From Blasia pusilla (lineage: Eukaryota > Marchantiophyta > Marchantiopsida > Blasiales), in the NCBI GenBank assembly GCA_050084515.1, contig CM114271.1:16554001-16618000 (forward strand): a stretch of DNA of 64,000 nucleotides, read 5' to 3'. The notes beneath the pieces are model-generated. The model was not told where the DNA came from and did not search any database. It worked only from the letters and a program-made list of their open reading frames with translations. A program made the position numbers and the translations under genes. Shown here piece by piece: positions 20,153-32,505 of the stretch (its first letter is position 1; each line of letters starts with the position of its first letter).

Positions 20153-22692
20153 CATTGCGGTTATGTGATGGAAAAAAATTGCATGGTGGACTAAAATGGA
20201 GTTGATGGAACATTAATACAACATGAAGGAAGTAACATCGCTTGTCACTTACTAATATTATGAAAAATTTGTAGAATGGAGGAGTAGAAAAAAAATCGAG
20301 GAATAGACAAATACTAACACGAAGCATGATGAGTCAAAATGTCTTTATTTTGGCTCACATATCCATTTACATCAAACGGATGAGAAATCATAGTGGAATA
20401 ACTTGCATTATGCAACCCCTGCACTTCAAATTGACTTAGCGCCCAAGTGACACCAGAATACGTGGTAGCAAGAGAGAGAGAACCAATTAATACGACTTAG
20501 TAGTAGGGGCCGTAAATATAACTATCCTTACAAAACACATTAATAACATTGTAAAATTTATGTATTTTGTCAAGGATCTTTCGATACCAAAATTTAAATT
20601 TCTCTAAATCTAACTAAGTGTGTGAATGGATTCTTTTTATGGAGAGTGTACCCTTGAAAACATGGGAAATTATGTTAAACTTTTGAAGCAAGAAAAGAAA
20701 ATATTGTTTAAGATGAGAAAACAAATTATGTAAGTTTGCATAGCACATGCATGCCCAATAATAAATTTGTATCCATCTATATCTATATTATTATTGGAGA
20801 GTGTCTTCTTGATTTGCAAACATCTATCAACTTGACACTTAGCACTTGGACAACAAGAAAATGTTTTCCATTCTATGGGCAGCATTCCATTTGTGAATTA
20901 GCCCTTTCACTTGTGTGCATGGCACGGGTTGTACACTAGTTTTTATTTAGTGGGGAGTGCCCTTTCATTTTGCAAACACCTCTCATCTTGACACTTGGCA
21001 CTTTCAACCAATTGGATCATTCGCCTTCTAAACTAATAAGATCATTTGAAATTAATTTAAAATGGTACTTGGGAACTTTGAAAGTTAATTATGGGAGGTA
21101 ATTGAAATCTTATACTAGTAGAAATTTAAGGAGGCTTGAAGAATTTCCATTATTTTCTATCCCAAGTTAAAAACTTGATTTTCCAAGGCTTGTCTATAGT
21201 GTATGATGGCAATTAAGTTTGGTCTTGGAAACTAGTTCATCATAACTAAAACTTTCGAGAAGCATCCCAGAATGTCCAACGTGTCTAAGCTAGAGTTGAG
21301 GGACTTTTGTGTATTGTGTATGCTGACAATTTATTTTAGTCTTGCTAGCAATGAATGGATCTGACCCTATTTTGTGATATTAAGAAAGACCTACAGATCT
21401 CAAAAAGTGAAATTAAGTGCGTGAGGGTGCTGTAGAATAGTGGAATTGATCATTGAAGGTGTTTGCAATCAAGAGAGATCAAGGAGGAGTTTGAAGACCT
21501 GCTGTTAATGGAGAATCTAGAGACCGTGCCTGCTGTTAATGTGATGTTTCCCGATCTGTGCTTGTTCGCGCTCTTGTTTGATTTTAAGCCTTGTGCAAAG
21601 TATGTTTGGTTCTTGTGCCTTTGAGCTGCCGCCTCCGTCGGCTCAGTTTGCTTATGGTGGTCTATTGACATTGTAGCTCATAGTCAATCTCCAACTCTCC
21701 AACCATCTGCCTTAGGCTGACACTCTGCTGATCTTCCACTATTTGTCTTTCCGTTGTTTTTGTCGAGGGTTCCAACATTGTGTCGTCTTGACAGACTCTC
21801 GTCGTTGTGTTGTATTTCACAGATGGCCCGGCCTTGTGCGTTCTCCTTGGGATGTCATAGCTAAGCTACATTTTCTTTAGGGATATTCGTTTCTGCCTAT
21901 TCGATTATGTGCTCCGATTGTTGAGTTATGCTCTCGGCGCTCGCTTTTCAGTAAAGCTTTGCTATGTTGACCCTCAACGCAGGTCCTTTTTGCATGTGTT
22001 TGACAACTTTTTATTAGGACTTTAGGCAGGCTTAGGGTTTGGTTTTTTTTGTTGTACACACATAAAAACTCTTGTGGCTCGACTCTACACTATTAATTAT
22101 GTGTCTCTTTAGTGTGTACTAGGGTATGCGGGCTACATTGACATCAATTTTTAGGTAGAAAATTATCTGCATAGTGGAGTGCACAATGCTGTATTACCTA
22201 GCAGCACGGCATTGTGTCCTCATTGCCAAGTGTGCGCGGTTCTCAACCCGGGGATCTGGTTTGTCTGAATAGCATGTGGTGAGAGGGTTTTTGTATTTTT
22301 CTTCCATTGGCAGAGGCCTATCCTTGACTGTCAAGGAGTCTCGAGAGTCTCAAGAGTACGGGATGCTCCAAGAATTTTGGTAAGTTTCTTCATGCCCTAA
22401 AACAATTCAATGGCTTAGTTTGTTTGTAGAGAAATACAACTCTAGTAATCTATGTACTCCATTTCTGGTTCAATTGCTTTCTGATTATTGTGTTCCGTTT
22501 GGTATTGTGTAGGATTCTATATCAGTTGTATTTTTCCAATTCTGCAATCGACATTCTTCTTCTTGAGCCAGTAGGGGAGGTAGGTTAAAGGTTTAGCCAA
22601 GGAGTTGGAAAACATAACCATGTCTACCCTGCCTAAGTTCCTCGATGCCGCAGGGTTGTGTTCCTTACAAATTAAGGTAAAAATCCAAAAAT
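20153..22692. other. gene-poor AT-rich DNA
   Basis: About 2.5 kb without a supported gene. One local direct repeat is visible: about 20797-20855 and 20952-21012 share a block around TTTGCAAACA..TCT..CTTGACACTTGGCACTT, about 155 bases apart. Short open frames here show no protein-like conservation that I can recognise. Confidence 0.5.
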
Positions 22693-23337
22693 GTGACAGG
22701 TCTTCTTTTTGGGAACCAAGGTGTCCTCGAAACATGGGTCAGCCCCATGGTACATAGCAAATCTAGTGTAGATTTCTTTTTAGCCTGTATAGTTTGCAAA
22801 CAATCGCATTCCCACTCTACAATGTACTTGGAAGATTGGATTATCTTAGGATTTCCGCTGGAAACTTATAAGTGTCTAGAACAAGCGGCGAGAGATGCCA
22901 GCTTCAACATTTCCTTCTCACCCAAACCACGATTGGTAGGGGACCATGTTTGGTTAGACTCGTAATTTCAAAAGAAGGGTATGAAAGAATTTCTAGTAGA
23001 GGAAAACCACATAGATAAGATGAATGTCGTATGAATTAAGGACATAAAAAATTTGATGGGGGCATTGAATAAAAACATGCTTTCCATGAGAGTATGTACA
23101 ATCCGCCTAAAGAGGAGAGTGTCCACCTTTGAGGAGAAGGACCTTGTTCCTTGGGTTATTGGAGTGACTCCCAAAATTTTGGGAGTCTGGCCTATAAGGT
23201 ATAACCAGACCGATGTGGATGATAGAGGACCTGTTGGGAATGAGTTTATTTCAGATTTGTCCAAAGTACTAAGTTCCATGGCCCTTCTGAATCTAGATGA
23301 GCGTAATTCATTGTACCTAAACCCTAAACATGCATAA
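22693..23337 (+). pseudogene. unrecognised plus-strand coding remnant
   Basis: Two frames, 22693-22965 and 23053-23337, read as ordinary protein sequence (FPLETYKCLEQAARDASF; VIGVTPKILGVWPIRYNQ). They are separated by a stop-containing stretch that may be an intron or decay. I do not recognise the family. It lies inside the candidate TIR-bounded segment and may be a captured gene piece. 23338-23797 holds nothing I can support. Confidence 0.35.
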
Positions 23338-23797
23338 GTCTATAAAGCGTTACCAATACATATTTCGGATTAGGAAGTAGGGTCATACTTTATACTTTAT
23401 ATGTGTATGAACTCTCAATTACTTACAGGTAGCAATATATGGACATTTTTGTAGGTATACTATACATAATATCATATTTCTGCCCCAAACTGAATCTGGG
23501 CAGGTTGTTCCTGAGCAATTTTGGCTCAAGTGCGTGTAGGTTAATCGAAAACTACATTGCAGTGGTTGTTTAGGAGCCCACATGTACACAAATGGGGTCC
23601 ATGATGTAGGTTGCAGTGGGGCCATAGAAGTAGGCATTTAGGGTTGCATTTGCAACACTCAAAGTAGTTGCAGGTTTAATTTTTCAAATTTTGTCTTTAC
23701 TTCCGAGCCTTGCCTTGCAATCCTTGCTCTGCATAAGTGATTTATGTTTGAATGGGAAGATAACTACCCTGAGCATTGCTTATATGCTTATATATGT

Positions 23798-23895
23798 TGA
23801 TGCGAAGGTGTGAGGTGTGGTAAGAGGAGAAGAAGAGAGGAAACTACCTTCAACCGAAATAGATTTATTTTTTTTAAGACAGTTTCATGTGATTT
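23798..23895. repeat. inverted repeat, right copy (candidate element end)
   Basis: Plus strand reads GAGGTGTGGTAAGAGG, then GAGGAAACTACCTTCAACC, a poly(T) run, AAGAC and CATG, the mirror of 15936-16055. It lies just before the 3' end of the MULE-like transposase at 24.2 kb. Confidence 0.6.
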
Positions 23896-24007
23896 GAAGA
23901 GAGTGTCCGTTGGGTTGAAGAGAGGAATTTTTTGTGTGAATATTTTGGTACTTTTCTGCTCGGTTCTTGAGCACTCCCACCATTTTTTTTTCCTCTTCCA
24001 TATTTTG

Positions 24008-24036
24008 GCAACTTTTGAGTCCGACGAGTTGCAAAT
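24008..24036. repeat. single half-palindrome copy
   Basis: GAGTCCGACGAGTTGC, the right arm of the palindrome family, lies downstream of the transposase reading frame. Confidence 0.6.
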
Positions 24037-24202
24037 TGCACAAGATTTATAAAATCGTGTGGAATCATAAGTGTGGAAGCAATCATTTTTATCATTCAAA
24101 GTCTAGAAAAAATTTATTATTTGCCCTCGGCTGAATAGAGTTAAGTTCACAGTGAAGATTTTGGAAAAATGAAAGTATAGTCTAAAATCTCATTTTGCAT
24201 CC

Positions 24203-27200
24203 TCAAAGTGGTTTGATTAAAATACTCCTCACTTCTTTGAGGGACACAATCGGTTGGTGGATTCTTACTCCTACCTCTGATTCTCTTAGAATTACAAGCA
24301 ACACATAGTACATGTGCTTACAAGGGAAATACTTTTCGCCATTTGTTTCTCTTTGGATAAAGTTTTCATATGAACACGTGGGAAAGTAACAGGTGTGCAC
24401 CATATACACCTCTGCGACATTTGAATTTACAGTGTTGTTCCTGACCCAATACATCCTTTCTATTCCATCGTCGTTGTTAACATCTTTTGTGGCGATGATC
24501 TCCATTTTTGCCTCTAGAGTTGATGCAATTCGTTTTGCTCTCTCCACTATTGGTCGACACAATCTGTTTCTCTTCACCCCATTTCTAGACTCAAACAGAA
24601 ATAGCGGATTGAGATCATCCATCTTCACCGGGCACATGTTGACGTTAATCTTGGGTTGAATACGAAATGCAAAGGTCTCTGGAATGCAAACATGCTTTGA
24701 ACTTCCTCCGTCTACGAAGTCTAAAATCGGCACTTGTAAGATTGTCCACTTCATCTTGAGTGCAATTCATACCTGCGGCGATGGGCCAAATCGTGGGGAT
24801 ATTCCCCGGAGCTCCAATGGTAGGCGGATATGACTTGCGAAATGTGCAAGATTCATTTGGGCAGAAGAAGTACTTCATTTGATCCCCGGTCCTCTTGAAA
24901 CGATCAAAGGTTTTGAGTGAGTGGTTCATCCTTATGATTCTTATTTAGGAAAGTGTCGATGATCTCCTAATGCCATCAGATCCTCAAGTGGATCCACGCC
25001 GAGGGTTGCTCGAGATATATGCCACCGTTTCAGGTTGCAATCCATCTCCATGACCATTCCATATTGTTGAACCACCCCAACGACCGGATGTTGCAAACTT
25101 CCAAAGAACGGAGGGCTTTTGAAATAAAACATTCATGATTTTGGAGAATTCCGGGGTCCCCGAATACTTGGGCGGCGTAATTTCCTCATCCAAATCAATC
25201 ACCGGATTCGTTCCTCGATGGTGCCTTCACCTACCAAGTCAAGATACTCATTGGTCTCCAAGTCTCGCTCATTTGCTCTACCACCATCTCAGATGGGACG
25301 TCTTGAACGCGCCTATGAATATCCCCACCAATATCGTCTTGCTTGAGGGGAGTTCCTCAAAGGTTGAAGGCTTCCACATAGAGTTTCTCATCACCCGATC
25401 TCATAGCCGCCCTGACATAGAGCTCGTAGATCAAAGGCCCTCTTCCTTTTGTTATGCCTTTTGTGAGGAAGATATGGGATATTGCAGACTGTAGCATTGC
25501 TCTTGCCTGGTCTTGTTGGCATGCCTCCACAAGTGAAATTCTTTGGCATATTTGTGACGACCTCCACGAGGAATGAACACTTTCTGCTCCACTTGTGTTG
25601 GGGTAGAGGGCATTTTCATGAATGTTCAATCCCTGCAACAACGGCACCGTGAGAAGGGAACCAAAATAGCTCTATGAGCAAAGAAAAAAGCTACATGTCG
25701 GAACCCGACGGGTTGCAAGTCGGAGGCATCCCATGAATGACTCTGTAACCCGTTGGTTTCCGACGTGTTGCGACACCCAGGAACCACCTAGTGCAACCCG
25801 TCGGATTTTGACGGATTGCAAGTAAATTTGGCCATGCGACTTGCAACCCGTTCTTTTCCGACTGGTTGCACTCTCAGGCAACCTGTCAACCCGTCTGATT
25901 CCGACTGGTTGCAAGTAAGTTTGGCCGTGCGACTTGCGACCCGTCGGGTTCTGACTAGTTGCAAACTCAGGCAGCCCGTCGATAAGCGACGGTTTGAACA
26001 CTCAGGGAGGCAACCTGTCGCATCCGACAAGTTGCTTGGTTTCTATAGTGCCCATGCTTCTCACCTTTAGCTGCAACTCTTCAAACAATTTTCAGCGAGA
26101 TAAATTATTGAACTCACCTCCCGCATGAAGTTTCCCCATTGTCTCATTCGTACAGTCCACCAACTCAACCAAGAGCATAACTCTTTGTACTTCCCCTCAA
26201 TCGCATGTTTCCTCCACCATCCATGAATTTCTTCTTGGCATTCCATGGCCTGTTTCAAGGTTTTGCTGTCCTTGCAGCGTTGGAGTAGAGTGACATGCTC
26301 CGTCCTCTTATTCTCCTTAATGCAAGATTTGGTGTAGCGAGTCACAGAATGTTGCCAATGGAAAGCATCCGACCTTTCTCTCTCCGGTTGAACCTCCCCA
26401 TCCCAAAACACTTCCCTGATAGCAATCCACCCAGGTTGTGCATTATCCGCCATGAACCCATAAATTTCCAGAGGTAGCCTTTTGTTTTCCTTCACCAGCT
26501 CCAATAAGAGTAACCAACACATCTTCAAACTGCCAACTTCTTCTGCTTTTACTTCACAGACAAATATAGTTTTGAGTCCCTTCTCCACATGGTCATAAAC
26601 GTGAGCATCCATTGTCAACCATCCGTTCAGCACTCTGTAGCAAATATCAAAGCTTACCCAGCTGCCGTAAAGATCTTTCCCTTTCCTCATTCGATCTATA
26701 AGATCGAGACCACTCGACGGACCTGTCGTTGACATTTTGAAGACATAGGCCCTAGATCCTCCGCCTCCCTGGCCCATGAACTGCCATCTCTGAATGAATG
26801 GAAATCTGGAGTTGGCCTTGATTCTGGCAATGGCATCCATTTCGGCCGTCTTTCCATCCAGTACCCGTATTTGACGCAGCAAATTTCGGAAGTATTCAGG
26901 ATCAGCGAGAAATGCGAGATTTTCCCAGAGTTGTTTCTCCTCAGCAGTCTGTGATCTCGCCTTGTCCAAGGATTCCAAGCAGTTGTTCACAAATTTGTGA
27001 TGCTGTTGTAAGTTTGATCACTCCGGGCTTTGAACCCGGAGAGTTTTTGAAGACCTCGGCCACTTTCTTTGCCACATCCTCCTTGATGTGTCTCTGAATT
27101 GCATCGGTCACAAGATGAGTGTGGGAGCCAACATGAATTTCCAGCCTTGTTTACTCTGACATGGAGCCAAAGTCGTGGATAATGAAAAATATTTATGCAG

Positions 27201-28129
27201 GACAAGCTCCAACGCAAAAAGGGGATGCTTGACAATGAGGATATCGATGGCCTCTCGACGGTATGGTGGCATCGACCTCATATGGAGTTTCTCCATTCTT
27301 GGGGGGGAATTGCGACATATTGACCCGCCCGTTGCGCTCTAGATACGGGCATGCTGGACTTCTACACTCCAAGGTTCCAACGCATTGGTGGCGGGAGACA
27401 ATCCAAGGACCATGTGGAATTGAAACACTAGTCTGTTGAAGCCTACACCATCGATGAGAATCAGACTTTTTGTCCATACCCTTCAGGCGTCCTCCATTTT
27501 TCTTTTGAGCAAGAGCAGCAAGTGGAGGCAACTCAAAAATGCAATTACCATCGTACGTGGGCGGCAGCTCGTCGACAAGAATGTGCTTGAACATTTTCAA
27601 GGCTAGAGACGATAGCAAACTATTGCTTGATATTCGCAAGAGGAATGAGTAGGCGGATAGAGGGCCCGGTTGGTGTCCGACCGATCCACTGAGGTAGACA
27701 ATATCGGGAATTTCTTCAGGAAGTACAACATTATAACGAACGTGTGAAGTTGGAGTCAATGCGGACCCTTGAGCTAGGATTTGCAAACGTAGAGCTCAGT
27801 GCAATAGGAAATTCTCAACCATCTACTTGGGAAACAGAGGAATTCAGAGGCAAGCCGTAAACTTTGTATTGACCATTTGCTAGAGGTAGGAGATTCCATA
27901 CTTTACGGTCTACAATCACTGACTGGATTGTCTCACCTATTATGTCCTCTGTACCGTCCATCCTAACATCCTTGGACACAAAGATGGTTCCAATTTGGAG
28001 AAGAAATCGAACTGAGAGAAAAATTTCATCCACAGGTATGAAAGACTCACGAGCTTGCAATCGAACGATTTCTGATTGAGGAAGGGCTGCCAGATGACTG
28101 CCACAAGTGAGCTTCACATAATTATCCAT
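24203..28129 (-). pseudogene. MULE-like transposase with SWIM finger, multi-exon
   Basis: The N-terminal part (27815-28129) is unrecognised. A zinc-binding block at 27193-27786 (CVGTLECRSPACPYLERNG) resembles the WRKY/GCM-type fingers of Mutator-like transposases. The DDE core lies in 26067-26990: first Asp in LNGWLTMDAHVYD, second in YGFMADNAQPGW, then DAFHWQHSVTRY in the position of the MULE CxxH box. An intron at 25633-26064 has good borders (minus GTGAGA...TTGCAG). The next exon reads SGAESVHSSWRS. The C-terminus holds a SWIM zinc finger (CYFPTC ... FPCKHMYYVL) at about 24300-24420. Several frame breaks (about 24750, 24960-25350, 27000-27190) indicate decay, although some may be introns. 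It would catalyse cut-and-paste transposition of the surrounding element. Confidence 0.75.
25690..26036. repeat. palindrome cluster B (about 7 copies), inside transposase intron
   Basis: About seven diverged copies of the CAACCCGTCGGA / TCCGACGGGTTG palindrome, all inside the 25633-26064 intron of the transposase gene and filling most of it. Confidence 0.9.
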
Positions 28130-29238
28130 TCCTAGAAGATTCCACTGGGAGGAGACAGAGAATAAGAATGAGGATAAGAATGGGTGGGAATGAGAATGAG
28201 AATGAGAATGTTCAATTTATAGTGAATAGGGACTCAGATTCTCCTCACCTAATTTGACTGACAAGATGAAGTTTGGTAGGTGAGATTGTCTGACATGATG
28301 GATTCAATTCTATTGCAACCTGTCGGAGTTCGATGGGTTGCAAAATTTGGGAATCAGAGACGTGGGTTGCGAAGCACCCAGTTCCATTTTTTGTTTCCTT
28401 GTCCCAATGCAAATTGGAAGCCGTCGGAGTCCGTTGGGTTGGTACCCCCTTCATGCCGACCAATGGTCTTTTGAGACAATTTTGCTAGCATCAAACACGA
28501 GACATCGCTTGCATTTGCTAAGGTAACTAATCGATGGGGACTATTATGGGATTGTCCAACTCAGGGTAGACCTTGTGACCCGTCGGATTGCAAGAGGTTG
28601 CCTCAGAACTATCCATTGTCGCATTGTTACCCGAGGGATAGAAAAGAGTGCAACGTGTCTGTAACCGACGAGTTGCCCATGTACCTCGTCTATTACCCCA
28701 AGATGAGGGAAGCGTGCAACCTGTCGGCCTCCGACGGGTTGCGCAAGTGCCTCGCCTTGTTATCCCAAGACGAGGGAAGGGTGCAACCCGTTGGTCTTTG
28801 ACAGGTCGCGTGGGTACCTCGTGTTCTTCCCCCAAGTCGGCGGAGGCGCGCAACGTGTCGGACTCTGACGGGTTGCCAGGATAGCTCGGCTAGGACGGAT
28901 GCCTCCAACCCGTCGGAGACCGTCGAGTTGGTGGTTTTCACGTCGAGACCTCCATAACGGCCGACACGTCGCCGTCGGAATGACGGTGCGACCCAACGGT
29001 CATCCCAACGGCTTGAAAAGTATAAATAGGCTAGGGTTTGCTCATTTCAGGTTTTTTGTTTTGCGATCTCGATTGCTCTTCAGCGCAGCAGCGGACCAAA
29101 TACCAAGGGGCGCTTTACACGGCGACTCATCGCGAGACGATTCAAGCGACTCATCAAGGTGACTCATCGAGGCGACTCATCAACGCAACTCATCAAGGCG
29201 ACTCATCGTGCACAGAAAGTAATGTTGTTGTCGAGGAG
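28130..29238. promoter_or_regulatory. divergent intergenic region with palindrome cluster C and TATA box
   Basis: About 1.1 kb between the start of the minus-strand transposase and the plus-strand ParB/methyltransferase gene, so it should contain both promoters. A TATA box (TATAAATAGG) at 29021-29030 lies 210 bases before the plus-strand ATG. 28315-28932 holds about eight palindrome copies. 29100-29215 has short repeats of CGACTCATC (GACTCATCgCG, GACTCATCAAGG, and so on). GAATGAGAATGAGAATG repeats lie at about 28180-28210 on the transposase side. Confidence 0.6.
28315..28932. repeat. palindrome cluster C (about 8 copies)
   Basis: About eight copies in the divergent promoter region, many followed by a GTACCTCG-like block and a CCAAGA-like block, giving a loose ~60-70 base periodicity. 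Arms include CAACCTGTCGGCC/CCGACGGGTTG and CAACCCGTCGGAGACCG/TCGAGTTG. Confidence 0.9.
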
Positions 29239-30494
29239 ATGGCATTTTCGGGAATAATGACGAGGAAAAAAACTCAAGCAAGCAAGATTGGGAGCTTCAC
29301 TCCCAAGTCCAAGACTCCTGCGTCACCATCTCCAAGGCCTTGTTCGGCCAATGAGATAAGGCAGCAAGAGATTGAGGAGCGCGATAGGGAAGCGGAGATG
29401 CACATGCATGAGCTTCTTGCAGAACGTGTTAAGGAGGCAATTGAAAAATAGAGCTTAGAGGTTGAGGCATCGCAGGCCTTGAGGAAAAGGATCGCCGAGG
29501 AGAATCGTGAAAAGAAGCGTTTGGACGCGTTGGTGAGGAGAGTAGAATTGGCAAAAGCTCGAAGGGAAAAAGTGATTTCCATTGAAGAAAGCCCGCTCCG
29601 TCCAACCAAAAGTGTTGAGATGCAGGAAATGTCTCCGATGAAGTCCGGGGACACAATCAATATAAAATCGACTGAGGAAACGGGCAAAGTTCAAGTGATG
29701 GACGATGAGGTCATGAGGACCGCTAGCGTGGAGATGGTGGACATCTCTGAAGAAGCAGGAGAGCGGTCTTCCTCGTCTCTTAGCCCTGCGGAAGAAATCA
29801 ACCTCTATCGGATCGACGAGTTTCCAGTGGACTTGCTAGCTGTTGTCCGAGAGCAGTTGGCGGGCCAAGACACCGACCCAATCTTCGAGCGGGTAAGATA
29901 CGATCTTTGTTCTTTGAATTATGTGAAGGCCCATGTTGCAGTTCATTGGCAATTCAGTGTAGTTTATTGAACTTTTCCCGGTTGTGACATGTGGTAAAGC
30001 AGATGGCACTGATGGAGGGCCAGAACGCCCTGAGAATTCCACTTTTCCCATTGCGGACAATGGAGTACGTCCGCGAAATTCAGTCTGACGAGGATATTGC
30101 GAAGCTGAAACAATCGGCAGCGACATCATCCTATGTCGATAGCTTCCCTCCGTTCTATGTTCAGCCTTACGATGAACATGGAACCCAAGCGTTGGTGAAG
30201 GAGGAGGACTTGGAGGCGCTCGACACATTCTGGAGGATGAGAGATCAGGAATTCAGAAGGGCGATTGAGGGGACCGAATTCAGCTGGATGCGGAACCTGT
30301 ATTTCTTCATCTGGGATGGAAACCACATATTCATGGCGTGGACCCAGTTTGCAGAGGAGCGCCAAAACTCATTGGAGGCGCATTTTTGCGTGAAGGCAAT
30401 CATGCTACATCCATACCCTCATCACATGGCGACGGTGGAGATGGCCATGCATGCCATGAACATGTAAGTTTCCTCTTCCTTTATTTTGATTGGT

Positions 30495-31120
30495 GCAAAT
30501 CGTCGGACTCTGACGAGTTGTTTAACTAGTGGTAACAAAACTCGTTGAAGTCCAACGAGTTGCTTGACTGGACACTATTTTTTGGATGTTTTTGGCCGAA
30601 AGCAACTCGTCGGAGTCCGACGAGTTGCTTGACTGGCCGTTGTTTTTAGGATGTTTTTGTCCAAAAGCAACTCGTTGGACTCCGACGAGTTGCTTGACTG
30701 GCCATTGTTTTTAGGATGATTTTGGCTGAAAGCAACTCGTTGGAGTCCGACGAGTTGCTCGACTGGCCGCTGTTTTTGGATGTTTTTGGCCGAAAGCAAC
30801 TCGTCGCACTCCGACGGGTTGCATTCGCTGGCACGGTAAGGTGATCGGAGTAGGGGAGCTTGATTTTTGGCATCAAATTGCAGCTTTACTTGAAATTGCG
30901 CAACCTGTCGGACTCCGACGGGTTGATATGTTCACTTTTCTCGCGGAGAACACTCTCTGAATATAAATTATCGACAACCCGTCGGAGTCCGACGGGTTGA
31001 TACTAGGCAATCACAAATCTGAATGCAATCCGTCGGACTCCAATGGGTTGCAAAATTTAGCTCGTAGCTACCATTCCGACCATGAGGTGTGACGACCTGT
31101 CTGAGTCCGACGGGTTGCAG
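30495..31120. repeat. palindrome cluster D (about 10 copies), in intron
   Basis: Ten copies inside the intron after exon 2. They include the most perfect members: 30975-30999 (12-base arms CAACCCGTCGGA / TCCGACGGGTTG, one central base) and 30602-30628 (13-base arms GCAACTCGTCGGA / TCCGACGAGTTGC). Four neighbours share a longer ~60-base unit (CTTGACTGGCCGTTGTTTTTAGGATG), so part of the cluster grew by local duplication. Confidence 0.95.
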
Positions 31121-31685
31121 GAACCCATATAGCTTGCAAAATTTCTTATATTGAGTTTGGATGTGCATGATTGTATTCGAGGGGAATGTCACCCACCACT
31201 AGATCTAGGATTGCGATCGGGTGAAGAAAGTGCTAACAACGCACCCGGCAAAGTACAAGGGGTTCTTAGGCCACGCCCTTAGAAATGAGATGCTGGCAAA
31301 GGGGGCTCAAATAAAATAAAAAAACTTGGGCAAATACATTTATTTTCCAAGATGCAGCCGTGACAATTCTTTGCTCGTCAAAGATAATGGCCGCCAAGAA
31401 GAGCGCTTCATTGGAGCTGGAGCGGAGGGAGAAAGTGTGTGTGTCTGAGCGTGCTAAGTTCATCCAAGCTGCAGTATCTTCAACTACGAAGTACATTGCA
31501 AGCAAGATGCAGCGCTACATAGCCTTTCTCAACCCTGAACTTGGCCCCGATTTCTACAAGGAGCTGAAGGCGATAATCAAGCGCCAGCGGAAGAGGGATG
31601 AAGATCCGCAGGGTCGGATTGGGGAAAAAGTGTCTCTCCAACGATTTTCCTTGTCTAGAATTTCAGAATTTAGGAGAATCCGATT

Positions 31686-32505
31686 GATGAAAATCAATCT
31701 CGAGGGCATAGAGGCTCTAAAAAGAGGCTCCGTGAATGGTCATTCACACCATCCTTCTCGAGAAGTCCATGGTGTCTCTGATCCTGAAAAAAATCTCGTT
31801 CGGAGGAAGCAAACTGGAGAGTGTTGAAGATTTTGAACTTTGGTTGAATGGTCGGACGATGTTCAAGGATCACATCCTCCGCACACCTTGATGAAATTTA
31901 GTCTCGAGGGCATAGAGGCCCAAAAGGGCGGCACACCATCCTCCGGTGTCGAGAAGATCTCCCATGCTCCGTGAATGGTCATTCAGGGACGCGTTGCGGC
32001 TTCTCGAGAAGTCCATGCTCGTGGGTCTCCAAGCGAAGCTGAAAAAAATAGAGCCCGTTCCGGAGGAAGCAAACCTGGAGAGTGTTGAAGATTTTGAACT
32101 TTGGTTGGATGACATGCGGGACAAGCCCATAAAAAACCCAGGCTTCAGGACGATGTTCAAGGATCACATCCTCCCTCAGGCACACCTTGATGAAAATCAG
32201 TCTCGAGGGCATAGAGGCCCAAAAGAGGGCGACACACCATCCTCCGGGTGTCTCTGATCCAGTGATCTCCCACTGGCTCCGTGAATGGTCATTCGGGGAT
32301 GCGTTGCGGCTTCTCGAGAAGTCCATGCTCGTGGGTCTCCAAGCGGAGCTGAAAAAAATAGAGCCCGTTCCGGAGGAAGCAAACCTGGAGAGTGTTGAAG
32401 ATTTTGAACTTTGGTTGGATGACATGCGGGACAAGCCCATAAAAAACCCAGGCTTCAGGACGATGTTCAAGGATCACATCCTCCCTCAGGCACACCTTGA
32501 TGAAG
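31686..32505. repeat. three tandem copies of a ~310-bp coding unit
   Basis: The unit at 32188-32500 encodes LKKIEPVPEEANLESVEDF and MRDKPIKNPGFRTMFKDH. It is repeated at 31888-32187 (about 300 bp) and, with internal losses and shuffled blocks, at 31686-31887 (about 200 bp). The two right copies are nearly identical in their last 200 bases. The duplication lies in the ParB/methyltransferase gene and breaks its frame. Confidence 0.9.

Larger units (their letters stand above)
15936..23895. mobile_element. candidate TIR-bounded composite segment
   Basis: Bounded by the two inverted repeats. Contents from left are a minus-strand amino-methyltransferase exon, palindromic repeats, a satellite array, a CACTA-like end, gene-poor DNA and a short coding remnant at 22.7-23.3 kb. 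No transposase lies inside. I did not find a target-site duplication, so the boundaries are tentative. It may be a non-autonomous relative of the 24-36 kb element. Confidence 0.4.

Noticed and set aside
30495-31120. CRISPR-like array
   Set aside because: Units are palindromic over their full length, spacing varies, neighbouring spacers are partly duplicated, no cas-like gene is present and the host is a eukaryote.
31870-32495. Minus-strand frames repeated over the tandem duplication
   Set aside because: Antisense shadows; the plus-strand reading connects to the ParB/methyltransferase gene.
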